Below are positions 1-8,377 of a stretch of DNA of 34,549 nucleotides, in pieces; position 1 is the stretch's first letter; every line of letters starts with the position of its first letter. A program made the position numbers and the translations under genes. Under the pieces are notes generated by a model that was given only the letters and a program-made list of their open reading frames with translations, had not been told where the DNA came from and did not search any database. Source of the stretch: Scatosoma sp045594025 (GTDB lineage Bacteria; Bacillota; Clostridia; Christensenellales; Borkfalkiaceae). The stretch is taken from positions 1 to 34,549 of the forward strand of contig JAZNXS010000040.1 of NCBI GenBank assembly GCA_045594025.1, written 5' to 3'.

Positions 1-8
1 GGATGCAT
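1..8 (-). CDS. possible start of an off-window gene (5' fragment only)
   Basis: Reading leftwards, a good Shine-Dalgarno sequence (AAGGAG, 16-21) lies 7 bases before an ATG at 6-8, and a well-formed promoter lies upstream of it at 53-81. A second ATG at 10-12 in another frame is only 3 bases from the Shine-Dalgarno and is less likely. Only two codons are visible, so nothing can be said about the product. Its divergent placement from a LysR gene makes it the natural candidate for that regulator's target, which is inference. Confidence 0.4.
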
Positions 9-52
9 ACATTCTCTCCTTTTTTCGCAAGCCCTCTTGGCCTGCTATTATC

Positions 53-81
53 ATTATACACTTTTCTTTTTTTTATGTAAA
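53..81 (-). promoter_or_regulatory. divergent sigma-A promoter for the off-window gene
   Basis: On the minus strand a TTTACA -35 (76-81) is separated by 17 bases from a perfect TATAAT -10 (53-58). It points left, towards the Shine-Dalgarno at 16-21, and is back-to-back with the LysR promoter. Confidence 0.6.
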
Positions 82-94
82 GTGAACATATCCC

Positions 95-123
95 TTGACA
101 AGTTATATTGTAAATAGTATAAT
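95..123 (+). promoter_or_regulatory. consensus sigma-A promoter of the LysR gene
   Basis: Perfect TTGACA (95-100), 17-base spacer, perfect TATAAT (118-123). Transcription would start near 130, leaving a leader of about 30 bases before the ATG at 161. A consensus promoter on a regulator gene is unusual unless it is held down, for instance by autorepression, which is common for LysR proteins. Confidence 0.75.
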
Positions 124-160
124 TTTATAAAGTTTATTAAAATTCTTAATAGGTTTACAT

Positions 161-1039
161 ATGACCATACGACATTTGACCATTTTTAAAGCGGTTTGTG
201 AATGCGGAAGCACGACAAAGGCGGCAGAAGCCTTATACATCGCGCAACCGACCGTCTCCCTTGCAATTTCGGAGTTAGAGAAGTATTATAAAGTTTCCTT
301 ATTCGATCGCGTCAATCAGCGTTTGATTTTGACGGACATCGGCAAGGAATTGCTTGCAAAAGCGAAAGAAGTTCTTACGGGGTTTGAAGACTTTGAATCC
401 CTTGCCGTTTCGCGCGGACAAAGCCCGAAGGTAAAGGTAGGCTCTACGTTAACGCTTGGGCAAACGTTGATCCCCCGTTTTTTAAAGGAACTCCAAAAAC
501 AGCCGTTCACTATTCAGCCGCAGGTACTTATCCGTCAATCTACGGCGATTGAAAACGAGCTGGAACAAGGGAATTTGGATTTTGCTGTAATCGGCGGCGA
601 CATACTCTCCCCTTACTTAAAAGCCATCCCCCTCTCCAACGACCGTTTCATCGCCGTTGCCAACGTTAAATACGATATTCCCGACACGTTAACGTTAGAG
701 GCGTTAAACCGTTATCCGTTGCTTCTTCGCGAACACGGGAGCGCGTCCAGAGACTTTTTGGAAAGCGCGATGATGGAAAAGGGACTTACCTTATCCCCGA
801 CCATAGACTGTTCGAATAATCAAGCTTTGGTCAGCGCCCTTTACGCTTCCCTCGGCGTTGCATTCCTGCCCGACAGTTACGTTTCAGGACATATCGCAAG
901 GCGAAAATTTAAAGAAATTGCCATCGAGGATTTGTCGGAAAACCGAACCAACTACTTGGTTATCCATAAAAATAAAAAGCTCAACGCTTTACAACAGCAA
1001 GCCTATGATTTAATCAAATCGCTGGCTGAGAAAGCTTAA
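161..1039 (+). CDS. LysR-family transcriptional regulator
   Basis: A 292-residue protein of the normal LysR length. The N-terminal winged helix-turn-helix spans roughly residues 1-60, with the family pattern GSTTKAAEALYIAQPTVS followed by a dimerising linker helix. The rest is the periplasmic-binding-protein-like co-inducer domain (about 90-290). LysR proteins usually bind a small effector and control a divergent gene plus their own. Here a divergent promoter lies immediately upstream, so the gene off the left edge is the likely target. The ATG at 161 has only a weak TAGG ribosome binding site despite the strong promoter. I cannot name the effector from sequence. The next gene, upp, has its own promoter and is probably not a target. 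Confidence 0.92.
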   Translation: MTIRHLTIFKAVCECGSTTKAAEALYIAQPTVSLAISELEKYYKVSLFDRVNQRLILTDIGKELLAKAKEVLTGFEDFESLAVSRGQSPKVKVGSTLTLGQTLIPRFLKELQKQPFTIQPQVLIRQSTAIENELEQGNLDFAVIGGDILSPYLKAIPLSNDRFIAVANVKYDIPDTLTLEALNRYPLLLREHGSASRDFLESAMMEKGLTLSPTIDCSNNQALVSALYASLGVAFLPDSYVSGHIARRKFKEIAIEDLSENRTNYLVIHKNKKLNALQQQAYDLIKSLAEKA

Positions 1040-1054
1040 CTTTCTTCAGAACCG

Positions 1055-1083
1055 TTGACGAACAGCGAAAAATATGCTATCAT
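1055..1083 (+). promoter_or_regulatory. sigma-A promoter of upp
   Basis: TTGACG (1055-1060), 17-base spacer, TATCAT (1078-1083), ending about 30 bases before the upp start codon. No terminator separates it from the LysR gene, so some read-through is possible. Confidence 0.6.
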
Positions 1084-1114
1084 AGTATTAGAATTGAATT
1101 AGTGAGGTATCTTT

Positions 1115-1756
1115 ATGAAACAGTACGAAAATGTTGTTATTTTCAACCACCCCCTTATCAATCATAAAATTGCGATTTTGCGCGATGAAAAAACGTCGAT
1201 GAAGGAATTCCGCGAACTCATCGAAGAAATCACGACGCTTATGACCTACGAAGCATTAAAAGAAGGCGTACCTACCACCACGAAAACGGTGAAAACCCCT
1301 TTGGAGGTTTGCCAGCAGACCGTCGTTGCCGATAACGCCATCGCTATTATACCTATTTTACGCGCAGGGCTCGGTATGGTAAACGGCATTCACGTTCTTT
1401 TTCCCAGCGCAAGGGTAGGACATATCGGCATGTACCGCGATGAGGAAACGTTAGAACCTAAGGAATATTATTGCAAACTCCCCGATGGTATCGAAGACAA
1501 GCTCGTTCTTTTGGTCGACCCTATGCTCGCAACGGGCGGTAGCGCTTGCGACGCGCTCAACCTTTTGAAAAAGCGTGGCTGTAAAAACATCAAATTTATG
1601 GCAATTATCGGCGCGCCCGAGGGCATTTCCAAGGTAGCGGAAGAACACCCCGACGTACAAGTATACGTGTCTACAATGGACCGTGAGCTGAACGAGCACG
1701 GCTACATTTTGCCAGGCCTTGGCGACGCAGGCGACCGCTTATTCGGCACCAAATAA
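1115..1756 (+). CDS. upp: uracil phosphoribosyltransferase
   Basis: A 213-residue protein, close to the usual 205-210 for Upp. It makes UMP from uracil and PRPP in the cytosol (pyrimidine salvage). The PRPP-binding loop is visible as DPMLATGGSACDALNLLKKRG at about residues 135-155. The N-terminal region carries the family pattern of a conserved HPL..HK segment and a T/E-rich helix, and the C-terminus ends in GLGDAGDRLFGTK, the typical Upp uracil-binding tail. A GAGG ribosome binding site lies 7 bases before the ATG. It is transcribed alone, from its own promoter to a terminator at 1780-1810. Confidence 0.97.
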   Translation: MKQYENVVIFNHPLINHKIAILRDEKTSMKEFRELIEEITTLMTYEALKEGVPTTTKTVKTPLEVCQQTVVADNAIAIIPILRAGLGMVNGIHVLFPSARVGHIGMYRDEETLEPKEYYCKLPDGIEDKLVLLVDPMLATGGSACDALNLLKKRGCKNIKFMAIIGAPEGISKVAEEHPDVQVYVSTMDRELNEHGYILPGLGDAGDRLFGTK

Positions 1757-1779
1757 GAACTTTTATCAACATGCACGTA

Positions 1780-1810
1780 AAAAGCACTCGATTTTCGGGT
1801 GTTTTTTATT
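1780..1810 (+). terminator. intrinsic terminator after upp
   Basis: CACTCG pairs with CGGGTG (one G-T pair) around a short ATTTT loop, followed by a run of T. It lies 25-50 bases after the upp stop and just before the promoter of the next unit. Confidence 0.7.
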
Positions 1811-1817
1811 TTACCCC

Positions 1818-1846
1818 TTGAAATTTCCACAAAGGTATGGTATACT
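1818..1846 (+). promoter_or_regulatory. sigma-A promoter of the HAD-GH3 operon
   Basis: TTGAAA (1818-1823), 17-base spacer, TATACT (1841-1846). Transcription would begin near 1853. This rules out an in-frame ATG at 1799 and supports the GTG at 1877 as the start of the HAD gene. Confidence 0.7.
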
Positions 1847-1876
1847 ACCATAGATGATTTATCAAAGGAGTTTCCC

Positions 1877-2725
1877 GTGAAAAACATTACGGAATTTCAA
1901 AAAACGAAAGAATGGTTGGTATGTGTGGACAGCGACGGTTGCGCTATGGACACGATGGACGTCAAGCACATCCGCTGTTTCGGCCCTTGCATGGTCAAGG
2001 AATGGGCTTTGGAGACATGGAAAGAGGAAATTCTTTCCCGTTGGAACGACATCAACCTCTATACCTTAACGCGTGGTATCAACCGCTTTAAAGGGCTTGC
2101 CTTGGTGCTGAAAGAAATTGACAAAACCTACCGAAAAATTGAAGACGTCGAAACCCTTATCGCTTGGGCAGAAAACGCAAAAGAGCTTTCAAACGACGCC
2201 TTAAAGCGTGAAATCGAAAGCAATCCAAACAGTATTTCTTTGCAAAAAGCGCTCTCTTGGAGTATCGCCGTCAACCGTTCCATCAACGATTTACCCGAAG
2301 AAACCAAGCTCCCCTTCCCCTTAGCGAAAGAGGGCTTGGCACACGCGCATGAGCGCGCAGACGTTGCCATCGTTTCCAGCGCGAACCTCGACGCAGTGCT
2401 GGAAGAATGGGAAAAGCACGGCCTTTTAGAGCACGTAGACATTGTGTTGGCGCAAAACGCAGGCAGTAAGGCGTTCTGCATCGGAGAATTACTGAAAAAA
2501 GGCTATGATAAGGACAAAGTTCTTATGTGCGGCGACGCACCCGGCGACCTGCAAGCAGCGGAAAAGAACGGCGTATTCTATTACCCCATTCTCGTCCGTA
2601 AGGAAAAGGAAAGCTGGAACGAATTTATCACCTCTGCCTTTGATAAGCTGACGGACGGCAGCTATGGCGGCGTATATCAACAAAGTAAAAAAGCCGAATT
2701 TTTAAAAAATCTCGGCGCAGAATAA
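1877..2725 (+). CDS. HAD-superfamily hydrolase (probable phosphatase)
   Basis: A 282-residue protein starting at GTG 1877, with AAGGAG 6 bases upstream. The reading frame is open back to 1799, but that lies before the promoter. HAD motif I is DSDGCAMDTM near residues 18-27 (nucleophile Asp and second Asp). The C-terminal motif IV is MCGDAPGDLQAAEKNG near residue 220, with the GD...GD acidic pair that binds magnesium. A long helical insert between them suggests a C1-type cap that determines the substrate. HAD enzymes of this kind remove phosphate from small metabolites. Its stop codon overlaps the ribosome binding site of the family 3 glycosidase, so the two are cotranscribed and may act on the same sugar. 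The substrate is unknown. Confidence 0.85.
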   Translation: MKNITEFQKTKEWLVCVDSDGCAMDTMDVKHIRCFGPCMVKEWALETWKEEILSRWNDINLYTLTRGINRFKGLALVLKEIDKTYRKIEDVETLIAWAENAKELSNDALKREIESNPNSISLQKALSWSIAVNRSINDLPEETKLPFPLAKEGLAHAHERADVAIVSSANLDAVLEEWEKHGLLEHVDIVLAQNAGSKAFCIGELLKKGYDKDKVLMCGDAPGDLQAAEKNGVFYYPILVRKEKESWNEFITSAFDKLTDGSYGGVYQQSKKAEFLKNLGAE

Positions 2726-2732
2726 GGAGAAA

Positions 2733-4505
2733 ATGATGGTTAATTTGAAAGCAAAGCCTTTCTATCTTTCCGATGAGGACATCGCGTGGGTAGAGAGCAC
2801 GATTGCGGGCATGACGCCCGAAGAAAAGGTTGGTCAGCTGTTCTTTCAGCTGACGATGGGTATTGAGGAAGAGTATCTTCAGAATTTGATGGAAAAATAC
2901 CATCTCGGCGGTTGCCGCTACAACAATATGCCCGGTGCGGCGGTACAAATGCAGAACCAAATCCTGCAAAAGCACGCAAAAGTTCCCCTCTTTATCGCTT
3001 GTAATACCGAAGCAGGCGGCAACGGCGCTTGTTCTGACGGTACGTTTATCGGCAGCGGTATCAAAATCGGCGCGACGGGGAATTTAAATTATGCGAAAAT
3101 GCTCGGTCAGTACGCCAACGAAGAAGCGGCGGCGCTCGGCTGTAACATGGCGTTCGCGCCCGTGTGCGACATCCATTACAACTGGGAAAACACCGAAGTC
3201 GTAGCCCGCGCATTCGGCAACGACGCAAAACGCGTTGCGGAAATGAGTAAAGCGTATTTAGACGGCGCACATACCATTGAAGGCTTTGCCTGCGCGGCAA
3301 AGCACTTCCCCGGCAACGGCCAGGATTTCCGTGACGCGCATATCTCCAACAACGTCAACTCCTTCACTGAAGAGGAATGGATGAATACCTATGGTATGGT
3401 ATATAAAACCTTGATTGACGCCGACCTCGACGCAATCATGGGTGGGCATATTTTAATGCCCGAGTATATGCGGGCAATCAAACCCGGTATCGCCGACGAC
3501 GAAATGTTGCCTGCTACCCTCTGCCCCGAAATCATGATCGGTTTACTTCGTGAAAAGCTTGGTTTCAACGGTATGGTCGTTACTGACGCCAGCCACATGG
3601 TTGCGATGACAAACCGTATGACGAGAAAGGAAATGCTCTCTGCTTCCATCAACGCAGGCTGCGATATGTTCCTCTTCTTCAACGATCCCGACGAAGATTT
3701 CGAAACCATGCTCTCCGCGTACGTAAACGGCGTAATCAGTGAAGACAGAATGACAGAAGCCCTTACCCGTATCCTTGGCCTTAAAGCACGTATGGGGCTG
3801 CACAAAAAGGCGAAGGAAAACCTCGTTCCTTCCGTACCTGCCCCCACCGTTTTGGGGAAAACCGAATATAAAGAAGCCGCAACGGCAATCAGCCGTGACA
3901 GCGTTACCCTCGTTAAATACAAGGACGAAAACGTGCTTCCTCTCACCCCTGAAAAGTATAAGAGAATTATGATCGTATACGTCAAAGGCGCAGCCGGACC
4001 TATGGATGCACTTGTGCAAATGGCGATGGGCGGCGGCGCGCAACAAAACCCTGCGGAAGCTCTGCGCGATCGCTTGATTGAAAAGGGCTTCGACGCATTC
4101 ATCTATGAAAGCCCCCTCGATAAGATTAAAAAACAAATCGCAGCAGGCGAAAAGCCCAGCTTGAACGTATACTTCGCAGGCAAAAACGCCATCGCAGATT
4201 TCGTAGCAGGGCAAGACCTCGTTATCACTCTGTGCGACGTTGCCAACGGCAGACCTTGCTTTGGGCTTTCCAAGGGCGGCGGTGAAATCCCTTGGTACGT
4301 ATTCGAGCTGCCCGTTGTGGCAATCAGCGTAAACGCCCCCACCATGCTTGCGGATATTCCGCAGGTGCGTACGTATATCAACGCATACGACTCAAAGCCC
4401 CATACCATGGACGCGCTTGTGGATAGTTTAATCAGCGGCGTAGACGCCTTTAAAGGTAAAGATCCCATCGATAGTTTCTGCGGTCTTTGGGATGCGAAAA
4501 TCTAA
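2733..4505 (+). CDS. glycoside hydrolase family 3, NagZ-like N-acetylhexosaminidase
   Basis: A 590-residue cytosolic protein with no signal peptide. Residues about 20-350 form the GH3 barrel: KHFPGNGQDF at 190-199 followed by D201-A-H203, the Asp-His pair that serves as acid/base in NagZ-type enzymes, and VVTD with the likely nucleophile at D285. A C-terminal GH3 domain follows from about residue 375, which single-domain NagZ proteins lack. The motif pair favours beta-N-acetylglucosaminidase over beta-glucosidase activity. An intracellular location and a phosphatase-like partner suggest recycling of cell-wall or imported amino sugars, which is inference. Two adjacent ATGs (2733 and 2736) share one AAGGAG site. 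The first is annotated, and the second would remove one residue. Confidence 0.85.
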   Translation: MMVNLKAKPFYLSDEDIAWVESTIAGMTPEEKVGQLFFQLTMGIEEEYLQNLMEKYHLGGCRYNNMPGAAVQMQNQILQKHAKVPLFIACNTEAGGNGACSDGTFIGSGIKIGATGNLNYAKMLGQYANEEAAALGCNMAFAPVCDIHYNWENTEVVARAFGNDAKRVAEMSKAYLDGAHTIEGFACAAKHFPGNGQDFRDAHISNNVNSFTEEEWMNTYGMVYKTLIDADLDAIMGGHILMPEYMRAIKPGIADDEMLPATLCPEIMIGLLREKLGFNGMVVTDASHMVAMTNRMTRKEMLSASINAGCDMFLFFNDPDEDFETMLSAYVNGVISEDRMTEALTRILGLKARMGLHKKAKENLVPSVPAPTVLGKTEYKEAATAISRDSVTLVKYKDENVLPLTPEKYKRIMIVYVKGAAGPMDALVQMAMGGGAQQNPAEALRDRLIEKGFDAFIYESPLDKIKKQIAAGEKPSLNVYFAGKNAIADFVAGQDLVITLCDVANGRPCFGLSKGGGEIPWYVFELPVVAISVNAPTMLADIPQVRTYINAYDSKPHTMDALVDSLISGVDAFKGKDPIDSFCGLWDAKI

Positions 4506-4520
4506 ATCGGTCAACACAAA

Positions 4521-4558
4521 AATACCCCCCGAAAGTCGAATGACTTTCGGGGGTATTC
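4521..4558. terminator. bidirectional terminator between GH3 and trkH
   Basis: A near-perfect 16-base-pair hairpin with one bulged C: AATACCCC..GAAAGTC (4521-4537) against GACTTTCGGGGGTATT (4542-4557), loop GAAT. A/T runs flank it on both sides, so it can stop both the rightward GH3 unit and the leftward trkH operon. Confidence 0.9.
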
Positions 4559-4567
4559 ATTTTTCTA

Positions 4568-6049
4568 TTAACGTTTCCAGGTCATAGGCATCAGCAAAAG
4601 CAGCATGGGGAAAATTTCCAATCTACCTGCCAACATCAAGAATGTGAAAATGATTTTGGAGAACGGCGAATAGAACGCAAAACTTCCCGCAGGCCCTACC
4701 GCCGCCAAGCCGGGGCCGATATTATTAATTGTCGTTACAATCGCTGTAAAATTCGTTGTCAATACGTCAAAACCCGTTGCTATCACGTTCGTATCTAAAG
4801 AAACGAGCAACAGCGCCGCCAAAAACAGCAGAATGTATGCAATGATATATGCGTTGGTATTGCGCACCACTTCATGCTCGATAATGTGCCCGTCCATAGA
4901 GATTTTCTTCACTTGCTTGGGGTGCAGCATTCTCTTCATTTCATGCGTAGCGCCCTTGTAGAGTACGATCACACGGGACACTTTAATACCGCCGCCCGTA
5001 CTGCCTGCGCAAGCGCCGATGAACATAAGCAATACGAGAATGCATTTTGAAAACGCAGGCCAAAGATCGAAGTTGACCGTGGAAAAACCCGTCGTGGAAA
5101 TAACGGACGCTACCGAAAATGCCGAATGGCGAATGGATTCTTCCAACGTGTATTCGTAGAGCGAAGACGCGGTAAACGTCAAATTGAGTACGATCACCAA
5201 AATCGCCGTAAATACAATACCGAGGAATACTCTTACCTCCAAGTTGAACGCATCCTTGAGTTTTTTACAAAGAATAAGGAAGTAGGAGTTGAAGTTGATG
5301 GAGAAGAGCAACATGAACACCGTCACAACCCATTGTAAATAAGGGGAATACCCTGCAAAGCCGTCCGCTTTGACCGCAAAACCGCCCGTCCCAGCCGTTG
5401 CAAACGCGGTGTTTAACGCGTCGAAGATGGGCATATTGCCGCAAACGAGGAAAACGAACATCGTCGTAGTCAGCCCCAGATAGATTGCATACAATATCTT
5501 CGCCGTCGTGCGAACCTTGGGTACTAGTTTCCCGACGATAGGACCGGGGCTCTCCGCCTTCATGATGTGCATATTCCTTGCGCCGCTAATGGGCAGAAAG
5601 GCGATCATGAATACCAACACGCCCATGCCCCCTACCCAATGGGTAAAGCTGCGCCACATAAGTAAGGACTTCGGCAGAGCCTCCACCGCTTCACCGCTGG
5701 ACATAATCGTCGCACCGGTGGTCGTGAAACCCGATACCGTTTCAAATAAAGCGTCTACGTAGGAAGGAATTTCTCTGGAAATCCAAAACGGCAACGCACC
5801 GAAAAGACTGAGCACAATCCAGCTGAGCGCCACAATCAACAACCCTTCCTTTGCGAAGATAGAATTATCCTTCGGCTTTCCAATCAGGGTAAGACACCCA
5901 ACAACAAGACAAATGCCGATGCTGGCGAGGATCGCCCACAGCGTACTCCACTCCTCGTACACAATCGCGGTAGCGGTGGGCACCAGCAGGAATATTGCTT
6001 CGAATAGCAACAGCCATCCAAGCGTTCTTTTAATCATTAAAAAATTCAT
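4568..6049 (-). CDS. trkH: Trk/Ktr potassium uptake protein, membrane subunit
   Basis: A 493-residue membrane protein with the four-fold M1-P-M2 repeat of TrkH/KtrB. The four selectivity-filter segments are visible: SGFTTTGATI (106-115), TAGTGGFAV (218-226), STTGFSTVNF (318-327) and TTINNIGPG (439-447). The diagnostic SxTGGGIKVSR loop follows the third repeat near residues 350-360. It conducts K+ (possibly with Na+ or H+) into the cell and needs the RCK-domain partner encoded just upstream by trkA, 4 bases away, whose stop overlaps its AAGG ribosome binding site. It is the last gene of the long lgt operon. TrkH and KtrB cannot be cleanly separated here, although the double-domain TrkA partner favours Trk. 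Confidence 0.94.
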   Translation of the reverse strand: MNFLMIKRTLGWLLLFEAIFLLVPTATAIVYEEWSTLWAILASIGICLVVGCLTLIGKPKDNSIFAKEGLLIVALSWIVLSLFGALPFWISREIPSYVDALFETVSGFTTTGATIMSSGEAVEALPKSLLMWRSFTHWVGGMGVLVFMIAFLPISGARNMHIMKAESPGPIVGKLVPKVRTTAKILYAIYLGLTTTMFVFLVCGNMPIFDALNTAFATAGTGGFAVKADGFAGYSPYLQWVVTVFMLLFSINFNSYFLILCKKLKDAFNLEVRVFLGIVFTAILVIVLNLTFTASSLYEYTLEESIRHSAFSVASVISTTGFSTVNFDLWPAFSKCILVLLMFIGACAGSTGGGIKVSRVIVLYKGATHEMKRMLHPKQVKKISMDGHIIEHEVVRNTNAYIIAYILLFLAALLLVSLDTNVIATGFDVLTTNFTAIVTTINNIGPGLAAVGPAGSFAFYSPFSKIIFTFLMLAGRLEIFPMLLLLMPMTWKR

Positions 6050-6053
6050 ACTG

Positions 6054-7412
6054 TTACCTTAAAACGTCTCTTACGTCCTGCAAGCCTAAGTGTTTGGAAA
6101 CGATAACAACTGTATCCCCTGCCTGAATAATATCCTGCCCTTTGGGAATGATTGCCTCGTTCCCACGGGAAATCGATGCGATCAGCACGTCCTTTTTGAA
6201 TTTTAACTCACTCAAAGGTTTTCCTGCGATCGGGGATTTTTCTTTAATAATAAATTCCGTCGCCTCTACTTCGCCTTTAATGATGTTATACAATCTTTCT
6301 ACGTTGCTGCTGCCCTTTGCATTTCTCGTGGCGCGCACGTAACGCAAAATTAAATCGGAGGTGATATTGATAGGGCAGATTACCGTTTCAAGATCCAGCT
6401 TACTAATTACCGTGTCGTAATCGCTTCGATTGATTTTGGTAATCAGCTTTCCGCCGCCGAATTCCTTGGCAAAGAGCGAAAGCAGAATATTTTCCTCGTC
6501 CACGCCGGAGAGCGCCACAAACGCCCCTGCCTTTTGAATGCCTTCCTCGATCAAAAGTTCCCTATCCGCAGGATTTCCGTTGATAACGTCCAGCTTTTGC
6601 CAACGAATACACAACTCTTCGCATATTTTTCTATCTTTTTCGATGACCTTCAAGCCCACGCTGGAGTGCTCTAATATCTCGCAAAGGTAATGGGTAATAA
6701 CGCCGCCGCCCACAACCAAAGCTTTCTTAACCGAATTGCCCATATATTCGATTTTTTTGAAAAATTCATTTGCGTTTTTCGGTGCGGCAATAATGGAAAC
6801 AACGTCCTTTTCTTCAAAAACAAAATCACCGCTTGCAATATACGATTGATTGCCACGCTCGATCGTACAAACGAGAATATCGCTTTTATATTTCGCGCTC
6901 ATTTCCTTTATGGAAATACCGTTTAACTTGCTCGTTCCCGACAGCTTAAACTTGATCAACTCAACCCTGCCCTTGGCAAAAGGCTCAATCTGAAGCGCCG
7001 CAGGAAAACGAAGTACCCTTGCGATTTCTTCTGCCGCCGCCAATTCGGGATTGATCACCATAGCAAGCCCCAGTTCCTCTTTCAAATAAGGAGATTCCTT
7101 GCTGTACTGCGGATTTTTAACACGAGCGATCGTTTGACAATTCCCCTCTTTTTTCGCAATGACGCAACAGAGTAAATTCAACTCGTCAGAGTTTGTAACG
7201 GCAATCAAAAGATCCGCTGCCGCAACGCCTGCCTCACGCTGTACCGTGTAGGTTGCGCCGTTGCCGACTAAGCCCATAATATCGCACCTGTTGGTGATAG
7301 CGTCAATTTTCGCCGCGTCCTGATCGATAACGGTAACGTTATTGCCGTCCGCATTCAATTTTTCGGCGAGGTTTTGTCCTACTCTGCCACAACCAATGAT
7401 GATAATTTTCAT
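6054..7412 (-). CDS. trkA: Trk potassium transport regulatory protein (double RCK)
   Basis: A 452-residue cytosolic protein, close to the 458 of E. coli TrkA. I start it at ATG 7412 (MKIIIIGCGRVG), with AAGGGG 11 bases upstream. An upstream in-frame start at 7484 would add 24 non-conserved residues overlapping plsY. It holds two RCK units: a Rossmann fold beginning GCGRVGQNLAEKL at about 7-19 and ending in a TrkA-C domain, and a second nucleotide-binding fold beginning VVGGGVITHYL near 230, again followed by TrkA-C. These domains bind NAD(H) or ATP and gate the TrkH pore. It sits between plsY and trkH with 13- and 4-base gaps, a position in which other clostridia often have gpsA. Confidence 0.94.
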   Translation of the reverse strand: MKIIIIGCGRVGQNLAEKLNADGNNVTVIDQDAAKIDAITNRCDIMGLVGNGATYTVQREAGVAAADLLIAVTNSDELNLLCCVIAKKEGNCQTIARVKNPQYSKESPYLKEELGLAMVINPELAAAEEIARVLRFPAALQIEPFAKGRVELIKFKLSGTSKLNGISIKEMSAKYKSDILVCTIERGNQSYIASGDFVFEEKDVVSIIAAPKNANEFFKKIEYMGNSVKKALVVGGGVITHYLCEILEHSSVGLKVIEKDRKICEELCIRWQKLDVINGNPADRELLIEEGIQKAGAFVALSGVDEENILLSLFAKEFGGGKLITKINRSDYDTVISKLDLETVICPINITSDLILRYVRATRNAKGSSNVERLYNIIKGEVEATEFIIKEKSPIAGKPLSELKFKKDVLIASISRGNEAIIPKGQDIIQAGDTVVIVSKHLGLQDVRDVLR

Positions 7413-7425
7413 ATTTACGTTCCCC

Positions 7426-8148
7426 TTATTGCTCTTTCTTTTTGATAAATTTCTTAAAGGAAGTTCTATGTTCTTCCCCGGCAAAAAGTCTTGTCAAATT
7501 CATATAATGCGCGCACCACGTCAGGATATTGAACGCCAAAAGCAGCACAAACACCCATACCAGGTATAAATCCAGCGCAATATTAGCATAACGAAGCACG
7601 AAAATAACCGCCTGCGCAATACTGCAAAACGTAACGCCTAAAAGGGAGCCCAGCGAACCCCATTCCGTGAAATAGATGAACAGGAGTAACACAGCGGCTA
7701 CACCGAAGCCGATCAAAATCCACCAAAGGCTTTCGCAGGACAAGCTAAACCAAAACGCGCCCAAGGTAGAAGCAATCCCCTTGCCGCCGCGGTGTTTCAG
7801 CGTAGCGGGGAAAATATGCCCCACCACTACGAACACGGCGCAAAAGTGCCGAACGAAATCGGAAACCTCTACAGGGCTATCCTTGAAATAGTAATCTTTA
7901 CAAATCAGATGCGCGATCAGCAGCGGAAGCCCTCCCTTCAACACGTCGCAAACAAAGGTGGCAAGCCCTGCTTTCCAGCCGAGCTCTCGTACCATGTTCA
8001 TCGTGCCTGGATTACCACTACCCATCTGCGTAATATCTTTTTTCATGGCTTTAGAAATTAACCAAGCGAAATTTACGCTGCCGACCAAATAACTGACGAT
8101 CGCCATCAGTAAAAATTGCCACCAATTTTCTGTAAATGAAATTCCCAT
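7426..8148 (-). CDS. plsY: acyl-phosphate:glycerol-3-phosphate acyltransferase
   Basis: A 240-residue membrane enzyme that transfers an acyl group from acyl phosphate to glycerol 3-phosphate, the first step of phospholipid synthesis. Three PlsY signatures are present: GSVNFAWLISK near 23-33, GSGNPGTMNMVR at 43-54 and RGGKGIAST at 120-128. The second deviates from the usual GATN by a Met (GTMN). About five or six hydrophobic segments are seen, plus a charged C-terminal tail longer than in B. subtilis PlsY. AGAGG lies 7 bases before the ATG. The gene follows der as in many Firmicutes, but here 239 bases of tandem repeat intervene. Confidence 0.93.
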   Translation of the reverse strand: MGISFTENWWQFLLMAIVSYLVGSVNFAWLISKAMKKDITQMGSGNPGTMNMVRELGWKAGLATFVCDVLKGGLPLLIAHLICKDYYFKDSPVEVSDFVRHFCAVFVVVGHIFPATLKHRGGKGIASTLGAFWFSLSCESLWWILIGFGVAAVLLLFIYFTEWGSLGSLLGVTFCSIAQAVIFVLRYANIALDLYLVWVFVLLLAFNILTWCAHYMNLTRLFAGEEHRTSFKKFIKKKEQ

Positions 8149-8160
8149 ATCATTACCTCT

Positions 8161-8377
8161 AAGACACTAAGTCTGCATCCAACGTATTCTTAACTAAAAT
8201 CTCGTTTTACACATGCCGCATGGGGTATGCACGAGGCTTACTTGAAAAACGTATGATAAGACACTAAGTCTGCGTCCAACGTATTCTTGAGTAAAATCTC
8301 GTTTTACACATGCCGCATGGGGTATGCACGAGGCTTACTTAAAAAACGTATGATAAGACACTAAGTCTGTGTCCAAC
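8161..8377. repeat. 97-base tandem repeat between der and plsY (2.2 copies)
   Basis: Copy 1 is 8161-8257, copy 2 is 8258-8354, and a partial third copy (23 bases) is 8355-8377. The two full copies differ at 4 of 97 positions. Each unit contains the inverted repeats AGAC-ACTAA-GTCT and TAAAA-TCTCG-TTTTA (extended to GTAAAA/TTTTAC in copy 2), and a CATGCC..GGTATG hairpin. A further palindrome, CCAACCT-C-AGGTTGG (8372-8386), joins the array to the der stop codon. No coding potential is apparent. It lies inside the predicted transcript, so it would be an RNA spacer between der and plsY. Confidence 0.9.

Noticed and set aside
1799..1876. N-terminal extension of the HAD hydrolase from an ATG at 1799
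   Set aside because: It begins inside the upp terminator and upstream of the promoter at 1818-1846. GTG 1877 has a proper ribosome binding site.
3389..4214. Two open frames (237 and 223 codons) antisense to the GH3 gene
   Set aside because: They overlap each other and a well-supported glycosidase, with no ribosome binding sites or recognisable domains.
8161..8377. CRISPR array
   Set aside because: The units are 97 bases with no repeat-spacer alternation, only 2.2 copies, and no cas genes in the window. It is a tandem duplication.
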